DNA from: Vannielia sp.
GTDB lineage: Bacteria; Pseudomonadota; Alphaproteobacteria; Rhodobacterales; Rhodobacteraceae
NCBI RefSeq assembly: GCF_029212645.1
Contig: NZ_JARGND010000011.1
Span: 1 to 64,000, forward strand
DNA length: 64,000 nt
Direction: 5' to 3'
Shown here: positions 27,767 through 39,143 of the stretch, piece by piece
Numbering within the stretch: position 1 is the stretch's first letter
Layout of the letters: each line of letters begins with the position of its first letter
Notes under the pieces: generated by a model
The model's input: only the letters and a program-made list of their open reading frames with translations
What the model was told of the DNA's origin: nothing
The model's database searches: none
Translations under genes and position numbers: made by a program

Positions 27767-30421
27767 ATGCGCACGCTGAACGACATTCGCACCACTTTTC
27801 TCGACTATTTCGCCCGACAGGGGCATGAGGTTGTCGACAGTTCACCGCTGGTGCCGCGCAATGACCCTACCTTGATGTTCACCGCCGCCGGGATGGTGCA
27901 GTTCAAGAACCTGTTTACCGGGGTTGAGCGCCGCGATTACAGCCGCGCCACAACGGCGCAGAAATGTGTGCGTGCCGGCGGAAAACACAACGATCTGGAC
28001 AATGTGGGCTATACCAACCGGCACCATACGTTCTTTGAAATGCTGGGGAATTTCTCGTTTGGGGATTACTTCAAGGACGATGCGATTGCCTTTGCCTGGG
28101 AGTTGATCACCAAGGAGCTTGGCGTCAACAAAGACAAGCTTTTGGTGACGGTTTACCATACCGACGATGAGGCGGTGGAGATTTGGAAGAAGGTTGCTGG
28201 GCTTTCGGATGATCGCATTTTGCGTATCGCGACCGATGACAACTTCTGGTCTGCCGGGCCAACCGGACCTTGCGGCCCCTGTACCGAAATCTTTTACGAT
28301 CACGGCGAGCAGTTTTGGGGCGGCCCTCCGGGCACGCCGGATGAGGATGGTGACCGGTTCATCGAAATCTGGAACCTCGTTTTCATGCAGTATGAGCAGT
28401 TCGAGGATGGCCGCCGGGAGAATCTGGCGGCGCAGTCGATTGATACGGGCATGGGGATTGAGCGGGTGGCCGCGCTGTTGCAGGGCACCAATGACAACTA
28501 TGCGACCGACCTGATGCGCTCGTTGATCGAGGCGAGCGGCCATGCGTCTAACAGTGACCCGGATGGCGAGGGGCGCACACACCATCGGGTGATTGCCGAT
28601 CATCTGCGCTCGACCTCTTTCCTGATCGCCGATGGCGTGATGCCTTCGGCGGAGGGGCGTGGCTATGTGCTGCGGCGGATCATGCGCCGGGCGATGCGGC
28701 ACGCGCATTTGTTGGGCACCAAAGACCCGTTGATGCACCGTTTGGTGCCTGCGCTGGTGCAACAAATGGGCGCGGCTTACCCTGAATTGGGGCAGGCGCA
28801 GAGCCTCATTGAAGAGACATTGCAGGCCGAGGAAACCCGTTTTCGCCAGACCCTGGATCGCGGCTTGAAGCTGCTCGATGAAGAGATTGTGGATCTGCCG
28901 GAAGGGGCCGAATTGCCGGGTACGACGGCGTTCAAACTTTATGATACCTATGGCTTCCCGCTGGATTTGACGCAGGATGCGCTGCGCGAAAAGGGCCGTG
29001 CGGTGGATACCGAAGGCTTTGACACGGCGATGGCGGAGCAAAAGGCCAAGGCGCGGGCAAGCTGGGCCGGCTCGGGTGAGGCGGCGGATGCGACGATCTG
29101 GTTTGATCTGGCCGAGGAGCATGGGGTCACCGAGTTTTTGGGCTATGACACCGAGGCGGCGGAGGGGCAGATCCTGGCCGTTGTGAAGGGGTCCGACAGG
29201 GCCAAATCGGCGGCCGCGGGGGAAGAGTTGCAGCTGGTGCTGAACCAAACGCCGTTTTATGCCGAAAGCGGCGGGCAGGTGGGCGACACCGGCGCAATTC
29301 GCACGAAAACGGGGCGCGCCGTGGTGACGGATTGCCGGAAGGCGGCGGGCGTGTTCATCCATTTTGCGCGGGTTGAAGAGGGGCAGATCGAGGCCGGGCA
29401 GGGCGCGGAGCTTGAGGTGGATCACGGGCGGCGCACGCTGATCCGGGCCAACCACTCGGCCACGCATCTGCTGCATGAGGCGCTGCGCAACGCGCTTGGT
29501 GAGCATGTTTCACAGCGCGGGTCGCTCAATGCGCCTGACAGGCTGCGGTTTGACTTTTCGCACGGCAAGGCGCTGAGCGCCGAAGAGATCGCCGGGATCG
29601 AGGCTGAGGTGAACGAATTTATCCGCCAGAACACGCCAGTTGAAACCCGCATCATGACGCCGGATGACGCGCGTGCGCTTGGAGCGCAGGCGTTGTTTGG
29701 CGAGAAATATGGGGATGAGGTGCGCGTGGTTTCGATGGGCCGCGCGGGCACCGGCAAGGGCAGTGATGGCGAGACCTATTCGCTGGAGCTTTGCGGTGGC
29801 ACCCATGTGGCGCGCACCGGTGATATCGGGGCTTTTGCGCTGACCGCGGAAACGGCGTCGTCCTCGGGGGTTCGCCGGATCGAAGCGCTGACGGGGCAGG
29901 CCGCTTTGGGCGAGTTGCGTGGGCGTGATAAGGCGCTGGCTGAGATTGAGGGAATGTTGAAAAGCTCCGGGCCGGAGGTGATTGCGCGGGTGAAGTCCCT
30001 CATCGAGGAGCGCAAGGCGCTCACCAATGAGGTGGCGCAGCTTCGCCAGCAGCTTGCGCTTTCGGGCGGGGGCGAGGCCCAGGCGGAAATCGCCGAGATT
30101 AACGGGGTTCCCTTTATTGCGCAGGTGTTGTCGGGGGTGACGGGCAAGGATTTGCCGGGGTTGATTGACGCCCACAAGGAGAGCCTTGGCTCGGGGGCTG
30201 TGTTGCTGATCGCCGATGCGGGAGGCAAGGCCGCTGTGGCGGCCGGGGTCACCCGTGATTTGACCGACACGCTTTCGGCGGTGGACCTTGTGAAGGCCGC
30301 CGTGGTGGAGCTTGGCGGAAAGGGCGGCGGTGGCCGGCCCGATTTGGCGCAGGGCGGTGGCCGTGACGCCTCGAATGCAAAGGCCGCGATTGCCGCTGCC
30401 GAAGCCGTGATAGGAGGCTGA
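27767..30421 (+). CDS. alaS: Alanyl-tRNA synthetase
   Basis: Charges tRNA-Ala; 884 residues, a normal length. Class II motif 2 region [19 protein letters not shown] (about 85-103), motif 3 [13 protein letters not shown], the editing domain with the zinc ligands [11 protein letters not shown] and [14 protein letters not shown], and the C-Ala oligomerisation domain with a glycine-rich end ([16 protein letters not shown]) are visible. The gene follows recA, a common order in alphaproteobacteria. The stop at 30421 is followed at once by a DUF1330 gene. Confidence 0.97.
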   Translation: MRTLNDIRTTFLDYFARQGHEVVDSSPLVPRNDPTLMFTAAGMVQFKNLFTGVERRDYSRATTAQKCVRAGGKHNDLDNVGYTNRHHTFFEMLGNFSFGDYFKDDAIAFAWELITKELGVNKDKLLVTVYHTDDEAVEIWKKVAGLSDDRILRIATDDNFWSAGPTGPCGPCTEIFYDHGEQFWGGPPGTPDEDGDRFIEIWNLVFMQYEQFEDGRRENLAAQSIDTGMGIERVAALLQGTNDNYATDLMRSLIEASGHASNSDPDGEGRTHHRVIADHLRSTSFLIADGVMPSAEGRGYVLRRIMRRAMRHAHLLGTKDPLMHRLVPALVQQMGAAYPELGQAQSLIEETLQAEETRFRQTLDRGLKLLDEEIVDLPEGAELPGTTAFKLYDTYGFPLDLTQDALREKGRAVDTEGFDTAMAEQKAKARASWAGSGEAADATIWFDLAEEHGVTEFLGYDTEAAEGQILAVVKGSDRAKSAAAGEELQLVLNQTPFYAESGGQVGDTGAIRTKTGRAVVTDCRKAAGVFIHFARVEEGQIEAGQGAELEVDHGRRTLIRANHSATHLLHEALRNALGEHVSQRGSLNAPDRLRFDFSHGKALSAEEIAGIEAEVNEFIRQNTPVETRIMTPDDARALGAQALFGEKYGDEVRVVSMGRAGTGKGSDGETYSLELCGGTHVARTGDIGAFALTAETASSSGVRRIEALTGQAALGELRGRDKALAEIEGMLKSSGPEVIARVKSLIEERKALTNEVAQLRQQLALSGGGEAQAEIAEINGVPFIAQVLSGVTGKDLPGLIDAHKESLGSGAVLLIADAGGKAAVAAGVTRDLTDTLSAVDLVKAAVVELGGKGGGGRPDLAQGGGRDASNAKAAIAAAEAVIGG

Positions 30422-30422
30422 T

Positions 30423-30710
30423 ATGCCCGCACTTTGGATTGCCCATGTAACCGTGACCGATGACGAGGCCTATGGCAAATATGCCAAGCTTGCCGGGCCT
30501 GCGATTGCCGCCCATGGGGGCAGCTTTATCGCCCGTGGTGGCAAGTTTGTGCAGCTTGAGGGCAAGGAGCGGCCGCGCAATGTGGTGGCGCGTTTCCCCA
30601 GTGTTGATGCGGCGGTTGAGTGCTACCACTCGCCCGAATATCAAGAGGCGCTGAGCCACGCGAAGGGGGCCTCGGAGCGCGAATTGATGGTGGTTGAAAC
30701 CTCGGAGTGA
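30423..30710 (+). CDS. DUF1330 domain-containing protein
   Basis: A 95-residue protein of the DUF1330 family, a dimeric alpha+beta (ferredoxin-like) barrel fold of unknown function. Typical features are the N-terminal IAHVTVTDDEAYGKYAKLAGPAIAAHGG and the central RNVVARFPSVDAAVECYHSPEYQEAL, where the SPEYQ motif is diagnostic. The start follows the alaS stop by one base, after AGGAGGCTGAT, so it is cotranscribed with alaS. A strong bidirectional hairpin follows. Confidence 0.9.
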   Translation: MPALWIAHVTVTDDEAYGKYAKLAGPAIAAHGGSFIARGGKFVQLEGKERPRNVVARFPSVDAAVECYHSPEYQEALSHAKGASERELMVVETSE

Positions 30711-30740
30711 GGGGCGTTCGCGCAGCCGCAACCGGATAAG

Positions 30741-30773
30741 AAAAAGGGCTCCGCGATGCGGGGCCCTTTTTTT
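30741..30773. terminator. Bidirectional rho-independent terminator between DUF1330 gene and typA
   Basis: AAAAGGGCTCCGC-GAT-GCGGGGCCCTTTT pairs over 13 positions with one G-U pair, with a T run on the plus side and A's on the other side that serve the minus strand. It separates the convergent alaS-DUF1330 unit and typA. Confidence 0.88.
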
Positions 30774-30815
30774 GCGTTTGTGATCCGTGTTGTGGCGTTG
30801 GAGCGCCTGTCAGCC

Positions 30816-32630
30816 CTAGGAGCGGGCGGCTTTTTTGCGCTCATGTGGGTCAAGGTAGCGCTTGCGCAGGCGGATCGCGTTGGGGGTCACCTCAACCAGC
30901 TCATCGTCGTTGATATAGGCGATGGCCTCTTCGAGGGAGAGGGTGATTGGCGTGGTCAGACGCACGGCTTCATCGGTGCCCGAGGCGCGCACGTTGGTGA
31001 GCTTTTTGCCCTTCAGCGGGTTCACTTCAAGATCGTTCTCGCGGGAGTGCTCGCCGATGATCATGCCTGTATAAACAGGGGTTTGCGCCCCGATGAACAT
31101 GCGGCCACGGTCTTCGAGGTTCCAGAGCGCATAGGCCACGGCCTCGCCCGGTTCCATTGAGATGAGCACACCGGCGCGGCGGCCGGGAATGGGGCCTTTA
31201 TGCGGGGCCCAGCCGTGGAACACCCGGTTGAGCACGCCTGTGCCGCGCGTGTCGGTGAGAAATTCGCCATGATAGCCGATCAGCCCGCGAGAAGGGACGT
31301 GGGCGACGATGCGGGTCTTGCCTGCACCGGCTTGCTTCATCTCGACCAGTTCGCCTTTGCGGGCGCCGGTGAGCTTTTCGATGACGGCGCCGGAGTGGTC
31401 GTCATCCACGTCGATGGTGGCCTCTTCGATCGGCTCCATCTTCACGCCGTCTTCCTCGCGCATGATCACCTGCGGGCGGGAGATTGAAAGCTCAAACCCT
31501 TCGCGGCGCATGTTTTCGATCAGCACGCCCATTTGCAATTCGCCGCGGCCTGACACCTCAAAGGCTTCGCCGCCCGGTGTGTCGGCGATCTTGATGGCGA
31601 CGTTTTGCTCGGCCTCTTTCATCAGGCGTTCGCGGATCACGCGGGACTGCACCTTTTTGCCATCGCGGCCAGCCAGGGGGCTGTCGTTGATGCCGAAGGT
31701 CACGGTAATGGTGGGCGGGTCGATCGGCTGGGCGTCGAGCGGCTCATCAACGGCGAGGGCGCAGATCGTATCGGCCACGGTGGCCTTTTGCATCCCGGCG
31801 ATGGACACGATGTCACCCGCCTGGGCTTCATCAATGTCTTGCAGGCCGAGGCCACGGAAGGCCTGAATTTTGGTGGCGCGGAACTGCTCGATCTTCTGGC
31901 CGTTGCGGGTGAGCGCCTGAACGGTGGCGCCAACCTTGAGCTTGCCGCTTTCAACGCGGCCTGTCAGCAGGCGGCCAACGAAGGGGTCAGAGCCGAGCGT
32001 GGTGGCCAGCATGCGGAAGTCTTCGTCCTGGCGCGCGATCTGGCGCGGCTTGGGGACGTGGTTGACGACCAGCTGGAACAGCGCATCGAGGTTCTTGCGG
32101 GGGCCATCAAGCTCGGCGTCGCACCAGCCGTTACGCCCGGAGGCGTAGAGGTGCGGAAAGTCGAGTTGGTCTTCGTCGGCATCGAGCGCGGCGAAGAGAT
32201 CAAACACCTCGTCAAGCGCGCGATCCGGCTCGGCGTCGGGTTTGTCGACCTTGTTGAGCACCACGATGGGGCGCAGGCCAAGGGCGAGGGCCTTGGAGGT
32301 GACGAATTTGGTTTGCGGCATCGGGCCTTCGGCAGCGTCCACCAGCAGCACCACACCATCGACCATCGACAGGATGCGCTCGACCTCGCCGCCAAAGTCG
32401 GCGTGGCCGGGGGTGTCAACGATGTTGATCCGGGTGCTCTTCCATTCCACCGAGGTGGCCTTGGCAAGAATGGTGATCCCGCGCTCGCGCTCAAGGTCAT
32501 TGCTGTCCATCGCCCGCTCGGCAACGGCCTGGTTTTCGCGGAACGCGCCAGACTGCTTGAGAAGCTCGTCCACCAGTGTGGTTTTGCCATGGTCCACGTG
32601 GGCGATGATGGCGATATTGCGAAGATCCAT
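30816..32630 (-). CDS. typA: Translational GTPase TypA/BipA
   Basis: A ribosome-associated GTPase related to EF-G, important under stress and in 50S assembly. The 604-residue protein starts [18 protein letters not shown]; the listed ORF runs 66 residues further upstream through noncoding sequence. G1 AHVDHGKTT (10-18), G2 region RERGITI, G3 DTPGHADF, G4 NKVD and the C-terminal TypA-specific stretch ([23 protein letters not shown]) are present. It ends in RKKAARS, a basic tail. The gene is apparently monocistronic. Confidence 0.96.
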   Translation of the reverse strand: MDLRNIAIIAHVDHGKTTLVDELLKQSGAFRENQAVAERAMDSNDLERERGITILAKATSVEWKSTRINIVDTPGHADFGGEVERILSMVDGVVLLVDAAEGPMPQTKFVTSKALALGLRPIVVLNKVDKPDAEPDRALDEVFDLFAALDADEDQLDFPHLYASGRNGWCDAELDGPRKNLDALFQLVVNHVPKPRQIARQDEDFRMLATTLGSDPFVGRLLTGRVESGKLKVGATVQALTRNGQKIEQFRATKIQAFRGLGLQDIDEAQAGDIVSIAGMQKATVADTICALAVDEPLDAQPIDPPTITVTFGINDSPLAGRDGKKVQSRVIRERLMKEAEQNVAIKIADTPGGEAFEVSGRGELQMGVLIENMRREGFELSISRPQVIMREEDGVKMEPIEEATIDVDDDHSGAVIEKLTGARKGELVEMKQAGAGKTRIVAHVPSRGLIGYHGEFLTDTRGTGVLNRVFHGWAPHKGPIPGRRAGVLISMEPGEAVAYALWNLEDRGRMFIGAQTPVYTGMIIGEHSRENDLEVNPLKGKKLTNVRASGTDEAVRLTTPITLSLEEAIAYINDDELVEVTPNAIRLRKRYLDPHERKKAARS

Positions 32631-32885
32631 TGAAGCGCGTCCTTTGTCTGCTCGCGCCGCGCATATACGGCACCGCAGCGAAAGGCCAGCGCGAATGAGC
32701 GTTAACGGATGACTTGCGGGTGCGCGAGGACAGGGTTGCGCTGCGACGCGCAGAGAAAGCGGCCATTGGTGATCATGACTGTCTCCCAAAAAGGGGAGGT
32801 GCCAGAAAGGGCGGAGATTGCATCTCACGGGGTGCGAGCCGCTTGCCTGCCGGTTGGTTTGGGCCTGTCGAGCGGGCGGGCAGGC

Positions 32886-33221
32886 TCAATGGGTGGTGGT
32901 TGCCGAGAAGAGATGCAGGACCAGAACGCCCGAGATAATCAGGGCGAGGCCGATAATGGCGGGCAGATCGAGCTTTTGGCCATAGATGATAAGCCCCATG
33001 AACGCGATCAGCACGATGCCCACGCCGGACCAGATGGCATAGACAACGCCCACCGGCATGACCTTGAGCGCCAGTGACATGAAGTAGAACGACAGCGCAT
33101 AGCTTAGCACCACAATTGCCGCCGGGCCGATGCGGGTGAAGCCCTTGGTGGCGGGCAGGGCGGTCGTGCCAAGCGTTTCGGTGATGATGGCGAGGATCAG
33201 GTAGAGGTAATGGGTGGGCAT
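32886..33221 (-). CDS. Small multidrug resistance (EmrE/SMR) family transporter
   Basis: A 111-residue inner-membrane protein with four hydrophobic helices (about 3-21, 33-52, 58-76 and 85-104). Glu15 (ITETLGTTAL) matches the essential Glu14 of EmrE, and the helix 3 packing motif (VVYAIWSGVGIVLIAFMG) is typical of drug-exporting SMR members rather than guanidinium exporters. Proton-driven export of cationic compounds is the family role. The gene is preceded by a DUF4328-like gene on the same strand 48 bases away, possibly one operon. Confidence 0.9.
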   Translation of the reverse strand: MPTHYLYLILAIITETLGTTALPATKGFTRIGPAAIVVLSYALSFYFMSLALKVMPVGVVYAIWSGVGIVLIAFMGLIIYGQKLDLPAIIGLALIISGVLVLHLFSATTTH

Positions 33222-33269
33222 GGGGCGCTCCGGGCAGAAGGGGGATGAGGGCCGGTGCTTTGGCCCTGT

Positions 33270-33947
33270 TCAGAACGCGGTGCCACGGCGAGCGGTGCGG
33301 CTTGCCTGCGCGTCCAGCCCGGCGCTCACCTCGCGCATGTAGCGGATGAAGAGCAGGCCGGAAACCACCGTGAAGGCCGAGGCGAAGGGCGAGGACCAGT
33401 TGCTGAAGGTCACATCGGCCACGGTTTCGGCCCCCATGAAGCTGCGAAAGCCGAGGTTGGCCACCAGATTGCCGATGATCCAGCAGGCCCAGAGCGTTTT
33501 GAGGTAGCCCGGCGCGGGGGCCTTTAGGGTTTCGTCGCCCTCGGTGGCAAAGGTGATAAGCTGGCGCATTTTCTTGAACGGCATGAAGAGGTTGGCGATG
33601 GGTACGATGAACCAGAGCCAATGCGCATGCCCGCCCGAGCGCGCCTCGTTGGTGGAGAGCAGTTTGGCCAGTTCACCGGCGCGGTAAAGGAATATCGCGT
33701 TGATCACGATGCAGGTGACAAAGACCGCAAAGAAGACCATCGCGGCGATGGCTAACACCCCGTAGAGCGCCAATAGGCCGTCACTCAACGCGTCTTCGTA
33801 GAGCATATCAGGCGGCAGGCCGGAGAGCATGAAGCTTTCGGCCACATCAAGGGCTGAGAGGGCCAAATCAACGATGAGGTAAGCCACGGTAAAGCCCACG
33901 GCGAGAGGAAGGATACGGGTGGACGGGGTTTTGGTGTGGCTGGTCAT
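33270..33947 (-). CDS. DUF4328-like membrane protein
   Basis: A 225-residue membrane protein of unknown function, starting MTSHTKTPST; the longer listed ORF has only noncoding sequence ahead of this. About four to five hydrophobic segments are seen (near 16-35, 62-92, 115-135, 155-175, 190-210). The middle segment HAHWLWFIVPIANLFMPFKKMRQL has the W-x-x-P-x-x-NL-x-x-P pattern that marks DUF4328 proteins. The stop lies 48 bases before the SMR transporter gene. Confidence 0.78.
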   Translation of the reverse strand: MTSHTKTPSTRILPLAVGFTVAYLIVDLALSALDVAESFMLSGLPPDMLYEDALSDGLLALYGVLAIAAMVFFAVFVTCIVINAIFLYRAGELAKLLSTNEARSGGHAHWLWFIVPIANLFMPFKKMRQLITFATEGDETLKAPAPGYLKTLWACWIIGNLVANLGFRSFMGAETVADVTFSNWSSPFASAFTVVSGLLFIRYMREVSAGLDAQASRTARRGTAF

Positions 33948-34128
33948 GGCGGCAGGATAGGGGCGCGGGCAGGGCGGGCCAACAGGAAGATCGCGGGAGC
34001 CGCGCTTAGGCCGGTGGTTGGCGGGCAACCGTAGCCGATGGGCCACGCCCCGGCGTGGGGGCGGTTGTGGTTTGGGGCCAGGCGGCGTGGGTGGGGTGCG
34101 GTGGGCGCAACGCCCACCGCCCGGATTT

Positions 34129-35337
34129 TTACAGTGCCTTTTGCAGGTTCTCGTCGATCTTTTCGAGGAAGCCCATGGTGGTGAGCCAGCTTTGTTCGGG
34201 GCCGACGAGCAGGGCGAGGTCTTTGGTCATGTACCCGGCTTCGACCGTGTCGATCACCACCTTTTCCAGCGTTTCGGCAAAGTGCATCAGCTTGTCGTTG
34301 TCATCCAGCTTGGCACGGTGCTTCAGCCCACCCGTCCAGGCGTAGATCGAGGCGATGGAGTTGGTTGAGGTGGCCTCGCCCTTCTGGTGCTGGCGGTAGT
34401 GTCGGGTGACGGTGCCGTGGGCGGCCTCGGCCTCAACGATCTTGCCATCGGGCGTCATCAATTGAGAGGCCATGAGGCCGAGCGAGCCAAAGCCCTGTGC
34501 CACGGTATCGGACTGCACATCGCCATCGTAGTTTTTGCAGGCCCAGACAAACTTGCCGTTCCACTTGAGGGCGCAGGCGACCATATCGTCAATCAGGCGG
34601 TGCTCATACCAGATGCCCGCTTCCTTGAACTTCTCTTCAAATTCGGCCTCGTAGATCTGCTGGAACAGGTCCTTGAAGCGGCCATCATAGGCCTTGAGAA
34701 TGGTGTTCTTGGTGCTGAGGTACACTGGCCAGCCGATATCGAGCCCATAGTTGAGCGAGGCGCGGGCAAAGTCGGCGATGCTGTCATCAAGGTTGTACAT
34801 GCCCATGTAAACCCCGGCGGAGGGCGCATCATAAACCTCGCGTTCGATCACCTCGCCATCCTCGGCCTCGAACTTCATCGTTAGCTTGCCCTTGCCGGGG
34901 AAGTGGAAATCGGTGGCCTTGTACTGATCGCCAAAAGCATGGCGGCCAACCACGATGGGAGAGGTCCAGCCGGGCACGAGGCGCGGCACGTTCTGGCAGA
35001 TGATCGGCTTGCGAAACACCACACCGCCAAGGATGTTGCGGATGGTGCCATTGGGCGAGCGCCACATCTTTTTGAGGCCAAATTCCTCGACCCGCGCTTC
35101 ATCGGGGGTGATGGTGGCGCATTTCACGCCAACGCCAACCTCTTGGATCTTTTCGGCGGCATAAATGGTGATCTGGTCATCGGTCTCGTCGCGCACTTCC
35201 ATGGCGAGATCGTAATAGAGTAGATCAATATCCAGATAGGGCAGGATCAGCTTTTCCTTGATGAAATGCCACATGATGCGGGTCATTTCATCACCGTCCA
35301 GCTCGACGACGGGGTTTTCTACCTTGATCTTGGACAT
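34129..35337 (-). CDS. icd: NADP-dependent isocitrate dehydrogenase, dimeric (eukaryote-like) type
   Basis: Converts isocitrate to 2-oxoglutarate in the TCA cycle, producing NADPH. The 402-residue protein belongs to the subfamily shared by alphaproteobacteria and eukaryotic cytosol or mitochondria: [26 protein letters not shown] start, [18 protein letters not shown] substrate loop, [22 protein letters not shown], and [17 protein letters not shown] for NADP binding. It lies about 100 bases from a second, structurally unrelated isocitrate dehydrogenase on the same strand. Confidence 0.95.
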   Translation of the reverse strand: MSKIKVENPVVELDGDEMTRIMWHFIKEKLILPYLDIDLLYYDLAMEVRDETDDQITIYAAEKIQEVGVGVKCATITPDEARVEEFGLKKMWRSPNGTIRNILGGVVFRKPIICQNVPRLVPGWTSPIVVGRHAFGDQYKATDFHFPGKGKLTMKFEAEDGEVIEREVYDAPSAGVYMGMYNLDDSIADFARASLNYGLDIGWPVYLSTKNTILKAYDGRFKDLFQQIYEAEFEEKFKEAGIWYEHRLIDDMVACALKWNGKFVWACKNYDGDVQSDTVAQGFGSLGLMASQLMTPDGKIVEAEAAHGTVTRHYRQHQKGEATSTNSIASIYAWTGGLKHRAKLDDNDKLMHFAETLEKVVIDTVEAGYMTKDLALLVGPEQSWLTTMGFLEKIDENLQKAL

Positions 35338-35435
35338 CGCGTTGTCTCCCTGGGGGCCTGGTGGATTTTTGCCTAGAGTCGCCGCTTGCAGTAAAGCGGC
35401 GGGGGATTGTTCAATCCGGCCGCCGCTTTGTTGAT

Positions 35436-37640
35436 TTAGTCGATGATGGCGTTGAACGTTGCGCTCGGGCGCATCACCCCAGCCAGTTTTGCGCCGTCGC
35501 CGTGATAGTAGCCACCGATATCAGCGGGTTTGCCCTGAACTGCGGCCAGTTCGCCGGTAATTTTGGCCTCGTTCTCGGCCAGTGCCTGCGCGATGGGCGC
35601 AAATTCTTTGGCCAGAGCGGCATCATCGGACTGGGCCGCGAGCGCTTCGGCCCAGTAGCGGGCAAACCAGTAGTGGCTGTCGCGGTTGTCAGGCTCGCCA
35701 ACCTTGCGCGAGGGCGAGTGGCCGTTATCGAGGATGCCCTGGGTTGCGGCTTCAACCGCATCGCCCAGCACGCGGGCCTTGGCGTTGTCCTTTTGGTCCG
35801 CGAGGAAGGTGAGGCTTTCGCCCAAGGCGCAGAACTCGCCAAGGCTGTCCCAGCGCAGGTGGTTCTCTTCGAGAAGCTGCTGAACGTGCTTGGGGGCCGA
35901 GCCGCCAGCGCCGGTTTCAAACAGGCCGCCGCCGTTCATCAGCTTCACGATGGAGAGCATCTTGGCCGATGTGGCCAGCTCAAGGATCGGGAAAAGGTCG
36001 GTCAGGTAATCGCGCAGCACGTTGCCGGTGATGGCAATCGTGTTCTCGCCCTTGGTGATGGTTTCCAGCGAGGCGCGGGTGGCTTCCCGCGGGGCCATGA
36101 TCTCGAACTTGTCGGCCACGCCCCTGGCTTCGAGGATTGGTTTCACATAGGCGATCAGCTCGGCATCGTGGGCGCGGCTGGCATCGAGCCAGAAGATCGC
36201 GCGGTAGCCGGTGGCTTTTTGACGGTCAATCGCGAGGTTCACCCAGTCTTCGATGGGGGCCTTGCGGGCCGAGGCCGAGCGCCAGATATCACCCTTTGCG
36301 ACCTTGTGCTCATGGATCACGGTGCCATCGCCCAGCACCATTTTGACGACGCCATCCTCGGGGATTTCAAAGGTGGTGGGGTGGGAGCCGTATTCTTCGG
36401 CCTTTTGTGCCATCAGGCCGATGTTTTGCACGGTGCCAGCGGTGGCGGGGTTCAGCTTACCGTTGGCTTTGAAGAACTTGATCGCCTCGTCATAGACCGG
36501 TGCGTAGGAGTTGTCGGGGATCACGCAAACGGTGTCGGCCTCTTTGCCATCGGGGCCCCAGCCCTTGCCGCCTGCGCGGATCAGCGCGGGCATGGAGGCG
36601 TCGATGATCACATCGGAGGGGACGTGCAGGTTGGTGATGCCCTTGTCGGAGTTCACCATATACATCGGCGGGCGGGCGGAGGTGACTTCATCAATCGCGG
36701 CCATGATCTCGGACTCGCCTTTGACGCGCTCCAGCAGATCGCCTAGGCCGGAGTTGGGGTTGACCCCAAGCTTGGCCAGCCTGTCGCCAAAGGTGTCGAA
36801 CACCGGCGCGAGCCATGCCTTGACCGCATGGCCAAAGATGATCGGGTCGGAGACCTTCATCATGGTGGCCTTCATGTGCAGCGAAAACAGCACGCCTTCG
36901 GCTTTGGTCTTTTCGATTTCCTCGGCGAGAAAATCATCGAGCGCGGCGGCGCTCATGAAGGTTGCGTCAACCACAGTGCCCGCCGGGTAGGAGAGGCCGT
37001 CTTTCAGCAAGGTCTCGCCGGAGCCGCTTTCAAGCACGATCTTGGCCGTGGCGTCATCCGGCAGAGTGGTGGAGGCCTCATTGGAGAAGAAATCATCGCC
37101 GTCCATCGCGGCGACGCGGGTTTTGCTATCGGCGGACCACTCGCCCATGCGGTGCGGATTGGCCTGGGCAAATTTCTTGACCGCACCGGCGGCGCGGCGG
37201 TCAGAATTGCCTTCACGCAGAACCGGGTTCACCGCCGAGCCTTTGAGGCCATCATACTTGGCGCGCACGGCTTTCTCTTCGTCGGTGCCGGGGGTTTCGG
37301 GATAGTCGGGAATGGCAAAGCCCTGAGATTGCAGCTCTTTCACGGCGGCCACAAGCTGGGGCACGGAGGCCGAGATATTGGGCAGCTTAATCACATTGGC
37401 TTCGGGCGTTTTGACCAGCTCGCCCAGCAGGGCCAGATCGTCATTCACCCGCTGCTCTGCGCTGAGGCTCTCGGGGAAGGTGGCAAGGATGCGACCGGCC
37501 AGCGAAATGTCTTTCTGGCCGACCGAGATGCCAGCCGCCTTGGCAAAGCGCTGGATCACCGGCAGCAGCGAGGCGCTGGCCAGTTCGGGAGCCTCATCAA
37601 CCTTGGTGTAGACGATATCGGGAGTTTCGGTGTTACCCAT
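35436..37640 (-). CDS. icd2: NADP-dependent isocitrate dehydrogenase, monomeric type
   Basis: A second isocitrate dehydrogenase of 734 residues, the normal size of the monomeric enzyme of Azotobacter and Corynebacterium. The start [21 protein letters not shown] is chosen; the 1016-residue ORF continues upstream only because no stop occurs, and overlaps the divergent DUF2235 gene. Family stretches include [33 protein letters not shown] (substrate Ser loop), [16 protein letters not shown] and a C-terminal [29 protein letters not shown]. The strain carries both IDH types side by side, so they may be used under different conditions. The symbol is descriptive. Confidence 0.94.
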   Translation of the reverse strand: MGNTETPDIVYTKVDEAPELASASLLPVIQRFAKAAGISVGQKDISLAGRILATFPESLSAEQRVNDDLALLGELVKTPEANVIKLPNISASVPQLVAAVKELQSQGFAIPDYPETPGTDEEKAVRAKYDGLKGSAVNPVLREGNSDRRAAGAVKKFAQANPHRMGEWSADSKTRVAAMDGDDFFSNEASTTLPDDATAKIVLESGSGETLLKDGLSYPAGTVVDATFMSAAALDDFLAEEIEKTKAEGVLFSLHMKATMMKVSDPIIFGHAVKAWLAPVFDTFGDRLAKLGVNPNSGLGDLLERVKGESEIMAAIDEVTSARPPMYMVNSDKGITNLHVPSDVIIDASMPALIRAGGKGWGPDGKEADTVCVIPDNSYAPVYDEAIKFFKANGKLNPATAGTVQNIGLMAQKAEEYGSHPTTFEIPEDGVVKMVLGDGTVIHEHKVAKGDIWRSASARKAPIEDWVNLAIDRQKATGYRAIFWLDASRAHDAELIAYVKPILEARGVADKFEIMAPREATRASLETITKGENTIAITGNVLRDYLTDLFPILELATSAKMLSIVKLMNGGGLFETGAGGSAPKHVQQLLEENHLRWDSLGEFCALGESLTFLADQKDNAKARVLGDAVEAATQGILDNGHSPSRKVGEPDNRDSHYWFARYWAEALAAQSDDAALAKEFAPIAQALAENEAKITGELAAVQGKPADIGGYYHGDGAKLAGVMRPSATFNAIID

Positions 37641-37752
37641 CGGTGAGCCCTCTTTCTGCGCTTGGGATATGAGCGTCGCCAAGCCCGGTGCGGGCGGCGG
37701 CGGGATTCGACTGTTGTGCTGTCTGTATCGGAAAAACGGAGCCGGGGGAAGC

Positions 37753-37772
37753 CGGTATGCTTTGGTATACCG
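37753..37772. promoter_or_regulatory. Inverted repeat CGGTAT-N8-ATACCG between icd2 and DUF2235 gene
   Basis: The arms CGGTAT and ATACCG are perfect inverted repeats; the right half contains GGTATACC, itself palindromic and like operators of GntR-type regulators. It lies in the 204-base divergent promoter region. It could control either or both genes. Role is inferred. Confidence 0.4.
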
Positions 37773-37844
37773 TCGCAGGCGGCGCAGGCGACAGGCGAGA
37801 GAAACCCCGCTATACTCGCCCTTTTGGTGTGAGGCATATTCAAA

Positions 37845-39053
37845 ATGAAACGCATTGCGATATTTTGTGATGGAACGTGGAACCGCCCCGACGCCCCCGA
37901 TCCGACGAATGTGTATCATCTGCACGGGATCACCCGGCAAACCGGCAAAGACGGCACGACTCAGTTGCTCAAATATATCCCCGGCGTTGGCACCGGTTTT
38001 GGCAAGGAGGGGCTGGCTAAAACGTGGGATCGCGTGGCGGGCGGGGCGTTTGGCGTGGGGGTGACGGGCAAGATCCTTGCTGGCTATACCTTTCTGGCCG
38101 AGCATTATGAGCCGGGCGATCAGATTTACATTTTCGGCTTTTCGCGCGGGGCCTTCACGGCGCGTTCGCTGGCCGGGTTGATCCGCGCCTCTGGCCTGCC
38201 GCGCCATGGTGAGGCGCATCGGGTGGGCGAGGCGCTGCGGCGCTATCGCAGCGGTGCCCCTGCCACGCGGCCCTCTAGCGACGAAAGCCATGAGTTTCGG
38301 CTGGGATATTCGCCCGATATTGCCACCAGCCAAAAGGAGGTGGATTGGCGCGTGACGCGAGGCCACCCGGAGCCACCGCTGCTGACGATCACCTACCTTG
38401 GGGTGTGGGATACGGTGGGGGCGCTTGGCATTCCGGGGCATTACAAGCTGCTGGCGGGGCTGTTCAACAAAAGCCAGGGGTTCCATGATGCGCAGCTCTC
38501 TTCAATGGTGATGGCGGCGCGCCACGCGGTTTCGATTGATGAGCGCCGCAAGAGCTTTCCGCCGACACTGTGGGGGAACCTGGGCGAACTGAACCGTGAA
38601 ACGCCGGAGCGCCGCCGCAGCTACCAGCAGCTATGGTTTGCCGGGGATCACGGCTCGGTTGGCGGCGGCGGGGATATTGTGGGGCTGTCAAACATCGCGC
38701 TGCGCTGGGTGGCCAAAGGTGCTGTGGAGCAGGGGCTTGAGATGCGCGCGACCCGATTGGCCGTGCTTGCCGCCGATGAAGACCATCACGCGGCGCTGTT
38801 TAACACCACGGCACCGCCGAGCTTTTTTACAAAGCTGATGCGCCGCAAGGTGCTGGACCGGGTGGGCAGGCTCACGGTGCCTGATCCCGCAACGGGCGAG
38901 GCCAGAGAGGTGCCGATCGGGCCGGATTACGTGTGGGACATTTCGCAGCCGGCGCGCCGCCGCTGGCTGGAGGACAGCGGCTACCGCCCGCCCGCGTTAG
39001 AGCCTTTGGGGCCGGAGTTTGTGCAGCATGAGGCGGAGCCGCCGGTGAGCTGA
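37845..39053 (+). CDS. DUF2235 domain protein (alpha/beta hydrolase, Tle-like)
   Basis: A 402-residue protein with the DUF2235 catalytic domain found in phospholipase-like enzymes and some type VI secretion effectors. The N-terminus [23 protein letters not shown] and the nucleophile elbow [19 protein letters not shown] (Ser in GFSRGA, about 103-108) are typical. There is no signal peptide and no neighbouring vgrG, hcp or immunity-like gene in the window, so it is not shown to be a secreted toxin. It stands alone on the plus strand. A housekeeping lipase or hydrolase role is equally possible. Confidence 0.88.
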   Translation: MKRIAIFCDGTWNRPDAPDPTNVYHLHGITRQTGKDGTTQLLKYIPGVGTGFGKEGLAKTWDRVAGGAFGVGVTGKILAGYTFLAEHYEPGDQIYIFGFSRGAFTARSLAGLIRASGLPRHGEAHRVGEALRRYRSGAPATRPSSDESHEFRLGYSPDIATSQKEVDWRVTRGHPEPPLLTITYLGVWDTVGALGIPGHYKLLAGLFNKSQGFHDAQLSSMVMAARHAVSIDERRKSFPPTLWGNLGELNRETPERRRSYQQLWFAGDHGSVGGGGDIVGLSNIALRWVAKGAVEQGLEMRATRLAVLAADEDHHAALFNTTAPPSFFTKLMRRKVLDRVGRLTVPDPATGEAREVPIGPDYVWDISQPARRRWLEDSGYRPPALEPLGPEFVQHEAEPPVS

Positions 39054-39143
39054 CGGGCGGCGCTGCCAGAAGAGATATTGAGCCTCCGGCGGGGATATTT
39101 CTGGCAAGAAAATGCAAAATGACCGTGGTCAATTTTGCGAGCA

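Noticed and set aside
27842-29506. 554-residue minus-strand ORF over alaS
   Set aside because: It is antisense to the complete alaS gene and has no recognisable motif.
35361-36746. 461-residue plus-strand ORF over the monomeric IDH gene
   Set aside because: It is antisense to a gene with normal full-length homology-like motifs. Its low-complexity Gly-rich sequence is a shadow.
37641-38486. N-terminal extension of the 1016-residue minus-strand ORF
   Set aside because: The frame stays open by chance. It crosses the promoter and the DUF2235 gene, and the monomeric IDH has its normal start at 37640.
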